Source of the DNA: Antedon mediterranea
Taxonomy: Eukaryota > Echinodermata > Crinoidea > Comatulida > Antedonidae
Assembly: GCF_964355755.1 (NCBI RefSeq)
Contig: NC_092674.1
Location: forward strand, 15,383,001-15,447,000
Reading direction: 5' to 3'
DNA length: 64,000 bases
In this document: positions 1 to 10,894 of the stretch, in pieces
How positions within the stretch are numbered: the stretch's first letter is position 1
How the letters are laid out: every line of letters starts with the position of its first letter
The notes under the pieces: model-generated
The model's database searches: none
Told to the model about the DNA's origin: nothing
Seen by the model: only the letters and a program-made list of their open reading frames with translations
Made by a program: the position numbers and the translations under genes

Positions 1-428
1 TGAAATAAAAAAGTGTAAATGAATAAACATACACAAACAAAACGATTCCAAATGGTTTGATTGTTGAACATAAAAACAACTTTCCGTTTTTCGTTCGATT
101 TATGTTCACTTTTTTAAGTTATCTATAATAATACACCACGAAAAACACCCAAAATAATATAGTTTGGCATTTTTTTTATACTTTCGTTAGTGTTTGCGTG
201 CATCATCTAATTCACACAGCACAATTTTTCTTTAGCATCTTTTATTTTCATAAAAAAGTTTGAACAGTCAAAAAGTATAATCTAAAGATCCATTTTCAGT
301 AATTGCTTTCATTTTTTAGCTTAGAAAGAAAAGAGTGCAACCTTATCTACAAAGTAGCTGCGTAGATGGCGTCGTACTGTAGGTTACATTGTTTGGCTTA
401 GTAACCTCAATAAACAACTTTAAACGAA
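1..428. other. AT-rich spacer, nothing recognised
   Basis: AT-rich sequence before the Tc1-like remnant. I see no exon, RNA gene or clear repeat boundary. The last 80 bases may belong to the 5' part of the transposon that follows, but I could not find its inverted terminal repeat. Confidence 0.4.
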
Positions 429-1032
429 ATGGATGCCAACTCAGAATTGAATTCAAATAAGCTGCGGGATATATTGGAAGAGAAAACAGGCTGTACATTT
501 TCCGACAGATCAGTAAGACGACGAAGGAGACTGGGATGGGTTTGCGAAGGTGCAAGATATTATAGTATAAAAAATGCCAAACAGTTCAAACGCGTTATCT
601 TTACAGATGTATGTACAATTGAACTTGATAATTACGCTAGAATTACATTTTGGAAGCTGCATGAACAACCGCAATTGAAACCTAGGGCCAAACATCCAAC
701 AAAAGTACATGTACAGTATGGGCAGGAATTTCTACAGAGGGAGCGACGACAATCATCATATAAGACGGGATAATGAGAAAAGAATTTTACGTGGACACGA
801 TTTTAGATTATTACATCCATATGTTTCAGCTAACAGCTTCACAGATAACAAATTCCGTTTCATGCAGGACAACGATCCCAGATATGTTTGCGTTATGCTG
901 CCGATTATTTCAAGAGAAAACATATATTGGTGGAAAACCCCTACGGAGTTACCAGACCTTAATCCCATCGAGCTTGTGTGGCATCATTTTTTACGAAAGG
1001 TAATTCAATTCAACGAATCACCCCATTCGTAA
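429..1032 (+). pseudogene. Degenerate Tc1/mariner-like transposase
   Basis: Remnant of a Tc1-type DDE transposase, the enzyme that cuts and reinserts its own element at TA sites. The first block (429-720) has a helix-turn-helix-like start followed by the FTDV...KPRAKHPTKVHV signature of the catalytic domain. After a frameshift near 709-780 the second block continues with FMQDNDPRY and WWKTPTELPDLNPIELVW. The three likely catalytic acids are still there: Asp near 606, Asp near 868 and Glu near 970, with about 33 residues between the last two, close to the DD34E spacing of Tc1 elements. The N-terminal DNA-binding region is short and the reading frame is broken, so it cannot make an active enzyme. 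Terminal inverted repeats were not found. Family assignment is firm; the subfamily is not. Confidence 0.85.
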
Positions 1033-1430
1033 TTCATTCGCCTAGTGTGTTTATATCCACGTGTGTATGATCCGCGGATGGATACTCACACTGAACTGTA
1101 CTTTTTTATGTTTTGTAGTGAAGTTGAACTTTTAAATAAAGTCTGGCATATTTCCTTACCCTACGGCACATAACATTGGTTAGCTGGATTATCTGGTGGC
1201 CAGTTAAGATTGCCTGTGCGTATTGATTTTTTCATGAACTTAACATGTACATCACTGTTTTCATCTGAACGTTCATCTATAGTTCCAATGTACCACTCCT
1301 TTCATACATACAAGCAATATATTTACCAGGTTGATAGTCATCATTCGGAATTGAAATGTTTTCTTCTTCACTACCTAACTAAACACACAGTGCTGTAAAA
1401 AAAAAGTCATCTTCAGACAATCTGCGCATT
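1033..1430. other. Spacer between two transposon remnants
   Basis: No coding exon or RNA gene is visible. It separates the plus-strand Tc1-like remnant from the minus-strand remnant at 1431-2515 and may include decayed ends of either element. Confidence 0.35.
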
Positions 1431-2515
1431 TCAAGCTTTCCTGCAGATATACCGGAATAAAGCTATGATGGGAGAGCGAGTACCCATAATAGTTTTTGAT
1501 GATAAATAGCGTTCCTCTAGTTTGTAAGCTTCTGTATTTTTCTGTACATCCTTATCACTTACAAAGAAGAATTTGATGCCAGCAATATTTTTTAGAGACC
1601 CAGTCAAAAGAGCCGTGAGGATTTGGTTTCCTTCTGTTGCCTGTAAACTTGCTCGTGCAACAAGCCTCTTCACTGTACCGCAGATACCATCACATGGGCT
1701 TTTTCCATGACTAGTGGCAAAAAAATGCCACTGGGCATTAATGCATGATCAGATTGGTGATGACATAGGTTTGTGAGGTTTTTGTAATTTTTATACTGGC
1801 TTGCTGCACCATCACTATAGTAAATTAATTTAGTTGTATGTGGTAAGATTTCTTTTAAATAAGATGCCAACACATTTAATAAATGCATGAACTGTTGATG
1901 TTGCATGTTTAAGGCAGTCCGAAATAACACAGACACTAATGCACTTGAGATCTTCATTCTCCTTATAGTATATAGCAAATGGGTGGAGTGTCGCCTGGCT
2001 ATTGTCCCAATAGAATAGTTTTCTGCAAAGTCTAACCAGTAACAGTACGATGGCTTCATCTCCTGCTGCTAACTGCTCTAAGGTTTCGCAAGTAGGAGGC
2101 AGCCTGGGCTTTTGTTACAAAATAGTGTTGACAAAGTTTATCTAAAGCATCGCATAGTTCTTGAATTGACAGTTGTAAGTTGTGTTCTGTCTGTGTGCAT
2201 CCATTGCTTATAATTAACAGAATCCTCCATGTCAACTTCGTAGTCTGAGCACACTTGCGACATCGACAAATAGCTCATGAGGGCTGCTTTACCAGGACAG
2301 TTGGTACAAGACCGCAACATGCAGTCCCGATTACTTATGTCGCATACCATTCTTGCGAGCAGGTCTTTGTATTCTTGTTTATTAGGAAGAGCTGCAATAA
2401 GAAGCTTCACATTTTGATGTTTTTGGCAGACATGGGTATGTCCATGGTTGAAGGATACCACCCAGTGACATGTAGTTAGTGGTTTCAATAAACAAAGAAA
2501 TCCTATAAATTTCAT
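1431..2515 (-). pseudogene. Broken repeat-borne protein of the DFAENYS/SDGAASQYKN family
   Basis: Three adjacent minus-strand reading blocks form one decayed gene of a family I know as uncharacterised, multicopy predicted proteins in many invertebrate genomes. From N to C: 2515-2138 has a Cys-rich block (HVCQKHQNVKL, MVCDISNRDCMLRSCTNCPGK). 2059 to about 1740 has WLDFAENYS and YYSDGAASQYKN. 1740-1431 has FFATSHGKSPCDG, GTVKRLVARASLQ and GTRSP. The ATSHGKSPCDG segment is in the frame of the third block, so one frameshift near 1735-1740 joins blocks two and three. Another break lies between 2138 and 2059. The conserved acids (DFAEN, SDG) and the multicopy habit suggest a transposase-like enzyme, but that is inference. 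It lies beyond KDM6 exon 4 and is presumably intronic. Confidence 0.7.
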
Positions 2516-4165
2516 TTTCGATCATTTTTAGGCTCCAGTATCAATAGGAATAAAACAAGAAATGATAAATCTATTTAAATTTTTGGAATCAGCACAAAAA
2601 GTTAGCTAAGACTGATTAATTTCAAAATGTAAATAGTTCTAATTATCAGTTTAGAGAACTCTAAAAGTACGAAAAATGGCTATAGTATAAAAAAAGTATA
2701 TAAAAATGAAAAAGTAGCACTATTTATAAAATTTAGATAACCATGAAGCAGTGGAGTTGCAAATTTCAAATTTGAATCAGATATAGATCTGGTATGTATT
2801 TAATAATTAACGCAATTTTGAAGTTTGTTAAGATCCATCTACGGGGTCAAAGGTCAACGAGAAAATGGGCTATTTTCATGGTTTTTTCCCCCGGACCATA
2901 CTTTGGGTACTAGTTATTTTGTTATTTCAGCTTTAAAATACTATATTATTGTTTTAAAGTAAATGTATGTACTTATATAATAACAGAATTAAAAAGTTTG
3001 AAAACACTATGAATGCTATTGTGGGTATACAGGGCTGCCGAAAATCGAAAAAAGCTAATTTTGCTTAACGAAAATGGGTTTTCGGACTGCTGTATCTTCC
3101 AAAGTAGTAGAGATAACTTTTTTTTGACACCAGATTCTGTTTATTGAGTGGGAATTATCCATAGGTAGAAATTTTCAGCTTAATATATTTGTCCGTTGCG
3201 GAAATATAAGCCTCCAAAAACACAAAATATTAAACTCCGCAATTTTGGAACGAAAAATGGGGCGAGACGCCCACATTTAAAACGGCCATATTTCCGAAAC
3301 CACTTGGAATTGAGGGCTAATTTTTTGCATATGTTCATTATATAGATAGAGGTACCTTAGGAAAAAAAATCAGTAAAATCTAAGAGGTGACCTGCCCAAA
3401 TTTTGTTCAGATTTGTTGATTTGGCATGGAATGACCCTATATGGAACATACTGTATTAATTAATTATAAATTAACTTTTAATTTTAGGCCTTCTAATAAT
3501 GGAAGGTAGTCAGAACGGTCTGTCATCAATGAATTTTGTACACTACTGGCCGACGATAGTGAATCATGTACAGTCAGCAGTAGGCATACTGTAGTTAAAA
3601 AGAATTTTCGCAGTTTTTAATTGATATTTTCTTTAGAAAAATTTCAATTTCAAGTATGTTTAATGATGATGATATTATTGTATTAGCTAAACAATAGTAT
3701 CATTTCTATTTATTCGAACTTTTTGTACTCTGCTTAGCCGTCGATGATGTACTGTATGTGTACACAGTTGAGTTTGGAGATATCCCACACACAGTTGATC
3801 ACAACGTAGGCTACGAATGCTACGCGTAGGCTGCGAATACTGCGCGTAGCCTACGCATTTTGTAAATTACGCCATGCAACCGTCACGCGTAGACTACATT
3901 CCCTACGTGTGGCAAAATTTGCAGTAGTTTTTATCTGTACTGTATAAGTAGCAAACAATACACTGTTTGTATGCATTGTCCGTGCGATGACCTATGATCT
4001 ACCTATGCTACAAAAGGTTACTCGTAGATACGAAGCAGTAATTTCTTACTGTACTGTAACCGTAATCCAACACTACATGTTTATTGTGAACCGGCTAGGT
4101 ATGAACTTGTTAATTTTATCTATCAGATGACATTCTTTTGGCATTTAAAAAGACATGAACCATAC
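2516..4165. other. KDM6 intron sequence, probable flank of the 1431-2515 element
   Basis: No exon is visible. Around 3040-3460 is non-coding sequence ending in TGGCATGGAATGACCCT. I associate this kind of end with repeats carrying the protein family at 1431-2515, so it may be the element's terminus; the shorter GGGTCATTCCA occurs again at 11396. A 31-codon plus-strand frame at about 3500-3595 is too short to support. Confidence 0.3.
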
Positions 4166-7100
4166 CTTCCAATAATCTTCCTGTATGGTGAAAAACTTCT
4201 GATAAGCTGACAATGCTATGGAAAAATATGTAAAATATTTTAGATCAATTAAATAAAAAAAACTTGTAAAATAGATAATAATTATTCCTACAAACCCTAA
4301 AAAGGCTAAGATTCTGCTCCGGAAAATAATAGGTTAAATCTAATCTAATACTTTCAATGAATCTTAGTACTTACCTTTACTAAAATCATTCAGAAGCAAA
4401 TGAAAATGGCCCAATCGACAGTAGATAGATGGATCTACTCCTTCTGCATTCAAATTTTGTATCATCTGTTTATAATGTAAAACAGCCTAAAGAGAAAGAA
4501 AATACAAATTTAAAGATGTATTGTCTCCTTGATTTTTCTTTCTTCTTCACCCACTTTTCGATCGATCGTGAAGCCAAAACAAATGGAGACTCCTAACTTT
4601 TTAGCGGGTTTCCCACAATTTGTATCAACGGAGTCTGGCAAAAACATAAAGACAATAAATGCAGCAACTACACGTCAGGCTAGGCCTATAGAGTGTACGA
4701 TGTTTACCAGCTAGGCCTATATAAAACTGGGCCTAAAGACGGCCAACAAGCGGACATTCAATGCGAGCTACTTTGGTAGTGCATTCTTTCTCTCTTTTTA
4801 TCATAATCTACCATAAAGCGTATATTTAAGACAAGCAATGACCTGGTTTAATGTATGCATTACTTTTACAAAACGTCACAAGTTGTAAGGAATATCCCTT
4901 GAATATTAACAAAATCTTCCAAATTAGATAAAAACAATTTTCAAACCCATCTTTATTGTCTGAATTCTGTTTTTTTAGAAGGTTATCTGTATTCACACAA
5001 TTAAATCCAATTAGTTGCAAGAATGCACAATGCACCTCTGGCATAGTTACCAACTTCAGAGATTTGAAATGCGTGACAGACTACACCATTTTATACACCA
5101 AATTATATTCTTAATCTTTTGTTTGTTAATCTGTTATCATTATTAATATGATTCAATGTTATTTTCATGCCGATTCTTAAATTTATTTTACAGTAGAACT
5201 AGAACCTTCATTTTATGTACGGTACGGGGCCAAAAGGCGTGCGTAAAACATAGGATTCGTAAAATCCAAGTTAACCTTAAATTTACCCCCAAATACATAG
5301 GTCGTAGCTAAAAAGGCTGCCATGTTTGCCTACTTTGTACAGCATACAGGTGGTCACTAGCTTAGCTTAGTAGGCCTTTCCTAGACTAATCTAGGCCAGG
5401 CTAGCAGGCCTAACTAGTAAAGTACAGTATACAGGCTGTGCAAGTTTAAATAAAGTAAAATAAATAAAATATTAGTGTTCTTGTATTTTCTATCAATAAA
5501 AACAGTCGCTGCTGTGGGGGGAATGCACATAAGTTCTTCATACAGCCATGGCTTTGTGCTTTGTTGTTGTTAAATTGCACCCTCAATGTAAGAACATGAT
5601 GACGTCATCGGTCATTTTAAGCGTACTGTGCGCAAAATCAAGGGAACGTAAAATTAGGTTCTATTGTATTTAAATTTCTTTTTTTAAAGGGTCAAATTGA
5701 ACTGATCCACCAACTAAAGACAAGCAATTCAGCACTGATCCACCAACTAAAGACAAGCAATTCAGCACAGCCCAGGGTTTCCCTTTTTACTGTAAAAACG
5801 CGCACACATGTCACAACATTGCATTTCTCTGTGTTGTGTCTGTCCACCTTATAATTTTACATTAGTAACGTGATTGTATCGGCTCATCCCTCATCACGGT
5901 GAGTGACCACATATAAATTAATTGTAATTTTTCAATGATATTACATATTTTGGTTGATATATTTATTAACTTAAAAAATAAATACTTGCATAACAGATTT
6001 TAATTAATTTGAATGCATTTTCCTCTCAAATAGTGATAAAAAATGATCACACATATATATACTTCTGCTAAATGCGAGACAAATACGTGGTCATGCATGT
6101 GTTTGTTCAAAATGTGTGTTTCATTAAAAATGCGGGACTGTGTCGCACAATGCGAGACAGTAACTATGCTCTGGTAAAAATGCCGATTGTGTGGGATATA
6201 TTGTGACAGTGATGAGTTTAAAATGCGTCAAATCCATTAAAACATCATTAACTTGGGGGTGGAACATTATATTAGTATAAATTATTAGTCCCAGTCCTGC
6301 ATGCACACAAAATAGAAACTTTAAAAAATTCAAACATATTCCATACTTTTGTGTCAGCTGCATAATAATAATATATTAATATTGATAAACTAAAAACGCT
6401 GCTGATTAGAATAGCAGTAGGCTAGACCAGAGTACCATTTAATTAATAAACATGTCACAATTATCAAATCATTTTTAGAATAAGAATTTAGAACATCAAT
6501 GAATGTCTCAATTATAGGCTAATAATACCTAGCTAGGCTAGGCAAGCCACAAGTGGGCTAGCTAGAGTAGCCTAGGCCTGGTACCTGCATAGTAGTAGTA
6601 CGCTAGCCGTCTAGGCCTAGTAGTAGTAGGCTCCATCTAGTCTAGCCTACTAGGCCTAGCTAGGCTAGGCCTACTATTATTAGATTATAGGCTAGGCCTA
6701 TAGGCCTAGGTGGTAGGCTAGATAGCTACTAGGCCTACCTAAGTTTTTAGTTCAATATAACAGTTAATCATGAATCAAAACATCTGAATTTAGTCTATGT
6801 TTACAGAAAGGGATACCAAGAATCATGAACAGGTAAAACCAAATATTTTTTATACAATATTGGCTTCCAAACTAACAAAGAACTTTAGAAAAGTACGTAT
6901 TTTTGGAACATAACCGCCATCTTGGAATATTCCATTCTTTAGCTTACCCTGACATATTGTAATTCACTTCATAATAGTGATCATTGCAAGTGTATTTACT
7001 ATAATTTTTATTCCCTGATATCTAAAAAAGTAACGATTTTATAAATAATGCACGTTTAAAGGAAATGTTTAATTTTCAGTTCCATTGTAAAACTTAAATT

Positions 7101-7407
7101 TCACCTACATTAAAGTGGACCCATCCTGGGAGCATCCCAAAATTAAACAAGTGACATTACCTTCATAAGTAGAGCCTTAGTTTGAAGTCCTTTTTCCGAC
7201 TCAAAATCTACGAATCCAAATAATTGACTAGAAGAAAAATATATAAAATATATTAAAATAAACGCACTTTTCAAAACATACCAACATTTAGTCAGAAACC
7301 ATTATAAAAATGATAAATTTATCAGCTTACCTATCGTATTCGGACAGAAAATTTACTTCATCCGGTGACAGGGTAGCGGACGATTCACAAGCTTGTCCTG
7401 CAGCCAT
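4166..7407 (-). CDS. KDM6A: KDM6 (UTX)-type H3K27 demethylase, first four coding exons
   Basis: KDM6/UTX proteins remove methyl groups from histone H3 Lys27 with a C-terminal JmjC domain. Their N-terminal TPR repeats bind COMPASS-type complexes in the nucleus. Only the N-terminus is here. Exons (minus strand): 7407-7331 (ATG), 7227-7161, 4486-4375, 4215-4166. All borders are AG/GT and the phases join cleanly into 102 codons. The order of conserved pieces matches vertebrate UTX: MAAG start, S-LFGFV-F, TKALL-KAV, then the first TPR (YCRLGHFHLLLNDFSK) and ALSAYQKFFTIQEDYWK. After exon 4 the family continues with NAAFLYGLG; I do not find that exon at 1-4165, so it probably lies beyond the left edge after an intron of more than 4 kb. 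Intron 2 (4487-7160) holds repeats. UTX versus a UTY-like paralogue cannot be separated from this part. Confidence 0.92.
4525..4905. mobile_element. TTAA-MITE family, copy 1 (truncated)
   Basis: About 380 bp matching the right-hand two thirds of the intact element at 26913-27491. Shared landmarks in the same order are CACCCACTTTTCGATC, CAATTTGTATCAAC, GTCTGGCAAAAA, GCAGCAACTA, GCTACTT-GGTAGTGCATT, ATCATAAT-TACCATAAA and AATGACCTGGTTTA. The outer left end is missing. It starts just upstream of KDM6 exon 3 (minus strand) within intron 2. Confidence 0.75.
5700..5766. repeat. 33-bp tandem duplication
   Basis: The unit beginning ACTGATCCACCAACTAAAGA occurs twice in a row without change. It is intronic and looks like a recent local slippage or unequal-exchange event. 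Confidence 0.85.
6530..6745. repeat. Dense AGGCCTA/CTAGGC cluster
   Basis: About 200 bp made almost entirely of overlapping CTAGGC, AGGCCTA, GCTAGG and TAGTAGTAG words. The same short palindromic word is scattered across the whole window and even enters the coding sequence of the BOK-like gene at 56183-56205. It is simple-sequence-like but not a strict tandem repeat. Confidence 0.7.
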
Positions 7408-8102
7408 ATCTTAATTTTTTTCTTGGATATGCAGATTCAAGGAAGTCCATTTATCATACATATAAACCATGCTGATAGTTACATTAAGTATATTCCATAA
7501 ATGTCACAAGAGCCCCAAAAATACAACACAGTACACTCTACATAGCTACAACACAGTCATTCCACGCTGTATTGCTCTGCGAGGTTAGCGCGCGGTCCAA
7601 TCAAAATGCACAATTCTGTCATATGACCATATTTAGAGGTCAAGTTCGTCGACCTTACAACTCCCTTTTTGTTTTTGTTTATTTGTATTATATCAATAAA
7701 CATAATAATAATAAACCATCAAATAAATGTTTTGTCGTACTGAATATCTCGACAACATGTATTTTATGAAAAGTTAAGTCAATCCCTGTAGTAGCGATGA
7801 TTCAAATTTCCATCTCCAAAAACCTATGGAGACGCCGCTTCAAAATCATAGAATCTTGTTTTTCATTAAAAAAAAAGTTCTTTTAGAAGCTCGGAAGGGC
7901 CACTATTCTGCATTGCACGGAAAAAACAGGAACCGTGGTTGGGGTTGCGCAGAAATGCATCCCCCTCCCCCACTTTTTTACCCCATCATTCCCTGTATCT
8001 GAAATTTATGAACCTAATGCATTTACATAATTTTTTTTCACACCTTCTTTAGTAGGCCTACAATTTTCAGGAAGTACAGGATGTTATGCGCGATTTGAAC
8101 GA
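7408..8102. other. Upstream region of KDM6
   Basis: Sequence 5' of the KDM6 ATG (minus strand). The core promoter and transcription start should lie in the first few hundred bases above 7407, but I cannot fix a TATA box or initiator. No plus-strand gene start opposite is convincing. Confidence 0.35.
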
Positions 8103-8340
8103 TTTGCGCAATTTGAAATTGCGCAAAAAAAGAATTCTTGCGCAATTTAAAATTGCGCAAGGATTTTTTTGCGCAATTTCAAATTGCGCAATCAACTTGC
8201 GCAATTTCAAATTGCGCAAGAAAATCTTTGCGCAATTTTAAATTGCGCTGCACAATTTGTAAATTGCGCAAGATAGTTCTTGCGCAATATGACACCTTTG
8301 CGCAATTTGAAAACGAACTGTAAATTTTCAAATTGCGCAA
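8103..8340. repeat. Array of TTGCGCAA palindromes (C/EBP-like sites)
   Basis: Thirteen perfect TTGCGCAA octamers plus one damaged copy (TTGCGCTG) in 238 bp. Most are arranged in pairs facing each other around a short AT centre (TTGCGCAATTT-AAATTGCGCAA), so each pair can fold into a hairpin. The spacers between pairs differ, so this is not a simple tandem repeat. ATTGCGCAAT is the established optimal palindrome for C/EBP-type bZIP factors, and several copies match it. The array lies about 700 bp upstream of the KDM6 start and just before a tRNA gene. It could be a regulatory cluster or a repeat grown by hairpin-mediated duplication. Confidence 0.85.
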
Positions 8341-8414
8341 CAAAATTCTACCAGACACATTCTCTCATACAACAAACGCCCTGGTGGGTGAAAATCTGTG
8401 ATAATACCATACAT

Positions 8415-8486
8415 GGCTCTGTGGTCTAGTGGTATGATACTCGCCCTGTAAGCGAGAGGTTGCAGGTTCGAATCCAGCCAGAGGCA
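8415..8486 (+). tRNA. tRNA-Thr (anticodon UGU)
   Basis: A 72-nt cloverleaf. The acceptor starts GGCTCTG and pairs with CAGAGGC, with a mismatch at the second pair. The D arm region TGGTCTAGTGG carries the A box. The anticodon stem CTCGC/GCGAG holds the loop CCTGTAA, giving anticodon TGT (Thr, ACA codons). The T arm GCAGG-TTCGAAT-CCAGC carries the B box GGTTCGAATCC but has one A-A mismatch. A run of T follows directly (8487-8492), as expected for RNA polymerase III termination. The two stem mismatches mean it may be a decaying copy, although the pol III boxes are intact. Confidence 0.75.
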
Positions 8487-8633
8487 TTTTTTCATACAAC
8501 TAAAAAATACGGAACTTTCGCCAATGAGCTATGCTCGACGCGATTATGAGATCATGTTCCGAATATGAGCACTGTTTCTATAATTTACAGTATGATTTAT
8601 ATATAATTTACACAGTGCTACGCAACATCATTG

Positions 8634-8637
<4 letters not shown>

Positions 8638-8730
<93 letters not shown>
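8638..8730. repeat. (TA)n microsatellite
   Basis: About 90 bp of uninterrupted TA repeats. It ends directly against the tRNA-like fragment at 8731-8765. Confidence 0.95.
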
Positions 8731-8731
<1 letters not shown>

Positions 8732-8765
8732 GTCCGAGTTCGAGTCTCGGTTGGGGCGACTTTTT
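8731..8765 (+). pseudogene. 3' half of a tRNA (remnant)
   Basis: GTCCGAGTTCGAGTCTCGG forms a T-arm-like hairpin (CCGAG/CTCGG with the loop TTCGAGT). It is followed by an acceptor-like TTGGGGCGAC and a T run. The 5' half is absent; its place is taken by the (TA)n tract. This is either a tRNA broken by microsatellite growth or the end of a tRNA-derived repeat. Confidence 0.5.
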
Positions 8766-8819
8766 CTCATTCTCACAGATTTCCTCATCTTTATCGTTTC
8801 AAATTAATTAATTAAATTT

Positions 8820-9085
8820 CAGTATATCACCGGGCGGTTTAGAATTAATGTTCTGTGCCTGATTTGTTTATATATATATAAAATACATTATGTATTTTCA
8901 ATACATAGTTTTATTATTTATTTATTTATTGTATTCATTTCACTTGCACTGATGAAGGGCTAGTGTTGCCCGAAAGCTCTGCTAACTTTTCTGGCTGTTT
9001 ACTTTATCGTTTTGATTTAGCTTTTCGCTTTATATTTTTGTATCTCCATTGAGATCCAGCCACTGATACCTACAGCATTGTCATT
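8820..9085 (+). repeat. Repeat fragment with hammerhead-like core
   Basis: At 8950-8985 the order CTGATGA, a 4-bp stem GGGC/GCCC, GAAA and a possible 3-bp stem AGC/GCT resembles the catalytic core of a hammerhead ribozyme. Such motifs are known in Penelope-like elements. An extra A follows CTGATGA and no stem I partner was found, so activity is doubtful. The rest of the fragment is unassigned. Confidence 0.3.
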
Positions 9086-9901
9086 TTTTTCAGTAATTTG
9101 CCTTTTTATCTCGAACACTATTTTTTAAAATAGTGATTTCGAGAATAATTATTCAGTGAACTTAACATACACTGAGGGTCGGGGATAATAAATAATCAAT
9201 AATTAACATAGGAAAAATGCTAGCTAAACTATATACACACAACAGTAGATATAGGCCTAGTTAATTTTTATTTCCACATACGCGCGCATGTAAACAAGAT
9301 CCACAGAACAAATCAACTTCAAAATCAAATTGAGAATGTACATGATATTACGAATATTACATGAACAGATCTTAGTGAATCACAAACCATGTTTCCCTCA
9401 AACCAATATTTTCACCAAATATTACTTAAAATTCAGAATCTTAAATGTTACGATCCTGCTTTTAAGTTGCCGGCATTGTGAGGGTGACTTAACATTTCGA
9501 GAACAAAATATTCGTGAAGATATCAGGTACAAAACAATATCTATACTATTATCCTCTATCCAATAATTAATAATAAAAATGTTAATAAATGTTCAATTTA
9601 ATAAACATTAAATTAAAATAAATAATCACTTAGGCCTATGTTATCTTTTATACTTGAAGTGTGGAAAATAAATAATAAAACAATGGCCTTTTAATAGTTA
9701 TTTTTCCATGGCCTACAATTTCTGGAATACTTTTGAAAATAAATATATTTCAATAGTTTTAAATAATCTTAATTACCGTTGTACTCTGTTTTAAAAATGC
9801 AAATTATAAACGCTACGCGGAGACTGATGGAAAGTAGGCCTACTTTGTTCCTCCCCTCTGCTGCCAAATAAAACATTAATTGCGCTGCTGCCAAAGATTT
9901 T
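9086..9901. other. Intergenic, nothing recognised
   Basis: AT-rich spacer between KDM6 and the MITE pair. I see no exon with credible splice sites and no RNA gene. Confidence 0.4.
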
Positions 9902-10353
9902 ATAGCCGAAGGCTAGAGAGCAAACTCCATTGTTAGCGTAATTCAAAAAGTGATTCTTCATCATGGCGTGGGAATCAACAAGATGGCGGCTGCAATCGAC
10001 CAATCAGATACGCCCTAGTACGTACTACTGTACTACGCTGTGTTGTACGATACCCTGTTGTACGATACGCAACTCACGCAGCCTCTATTGATCTTATGAA
10101 TGCGAACGTATTCTATATGATCCTCGTCGTATACAAAAATGCTAGAAATTATTCATTCCATTGCGATTAACAATTATATTTAATTTTATAGAAACTTCAC
10201 TGCTTTGACAAGAATATGTGTTATAATTTATGTGGTCTTAATGTATATATTATTATTATTTTTTAATAAATAATGCTTTTGAACACATTTACGTTACGTT
10301 ACATCTTGTTGGTTCCCCTCTGTTGGAATCACTTTCCAGTCTCTAGCCTTCGG
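9902..10353. mobile_element. MITE, copy 1 of a tandem pair
   Basis: Begins TAGCCGAAGGCTAG and ends CTAGCCTTCGGCTT. Inside these are a second inverted pair (AAAGTGATTCTTCA / TGGAATCACTTT) and the stretch CAACAAGATGGCGGCTGCAA. The body matches copy 2 along its length. It has no coding capacity, so it is a non-autonomous inverted-repeat element of unknown family. Confidence 0.7.
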
Positions 10354-10359
10354 CTTGTA

Positions 10360-10382
10360 ACATCTCTCTCTCTCTCTCTCTG
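10360..10382. repeat. (CT)n microsatellite between the MITE copies
   Basis: Short run of CT dinucleotides directly after MITE copy 1. Confidence 0.9.
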
Positions 10383-10417
10383 GCTGCTGCCTCTACATAT
10401 GCTGCAGTGATCTGTAA

Positions 10418-10894
10418 TAGCCGAAGGCTAGATGGCTATCTTTTAATGTTATCGCAGTTCAAAAGTGATTCTCCATGGAGAGAGGGAACCAACAAGATGG
10501 CGGCTGCAATCGACCAATCAGATATGTCCTACGCTGTACGCACTGCTACGCCTGGCTGTGTTGAGCCTATCTGCGTGCGATACCCAACGCAGCGTGTTAA
10601 GCGTATAAACGCTAACGCATTCTATATTATCCTCGTTATACAACAAATGCTAGATTACCAAGAAATTATTCATTCCATTGCGATTAACAATATATTTAAT
10701 TTTATAAAAACTTCACTGTGCTTTGGCAAGAATATGTGTTGTAATTTATGTGGTCTTAATGTATTATATTAGATTTTTATTCTTTATATTAAATAATGTT
10801 TTTGAACACATTTACGGCCACGATCTTGTTGGTTTCCCCTCCTGTGTGTTGGAATCACTTTTCAGTCTGGAATACGCCCTCTAGCCTTCGGCTT
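10418..10894. mobile_element. MITE, copy 2 of a tandem pair
   Basis: Same structure as 9902-10353: outer TAGCCGAAGGCTAG and CTAGCCTTCGGCTTA, inner AAAAGTGATTC and GGAATCACTTTT, and the shared AAGATGGCGGCTGCAATCGA. Its imperfect inverted ends extend about 80 bp. A plus-strand open frame of about 120 codons across it has no recognisable content and is a by-product of the repeat. The two copies in direct order may reflect local duplication. Confidence 0.7.

Larger units (their letters stand above)
4906..7160. other. KDM6 intron 2, no exon seen
   Basis: Intron sequence between exons 2 and 3. It contains a 33-bp direct duplication at 5700-5766 and the AGGCCT-rich block at 6530-6745. I see no further coding exon. 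Confidence 0.5.

Noticed and set aside
8531-8815. Frame encoding a long Tyr-Ile repeat
   Set aside because: It is the (TA)n microsatellite read as codons.
10407-10772. 121-codon plus-strand frame
   Set aside because: It lies wholly inside MITE copy 2, has no domain, and is broken in copy 1.
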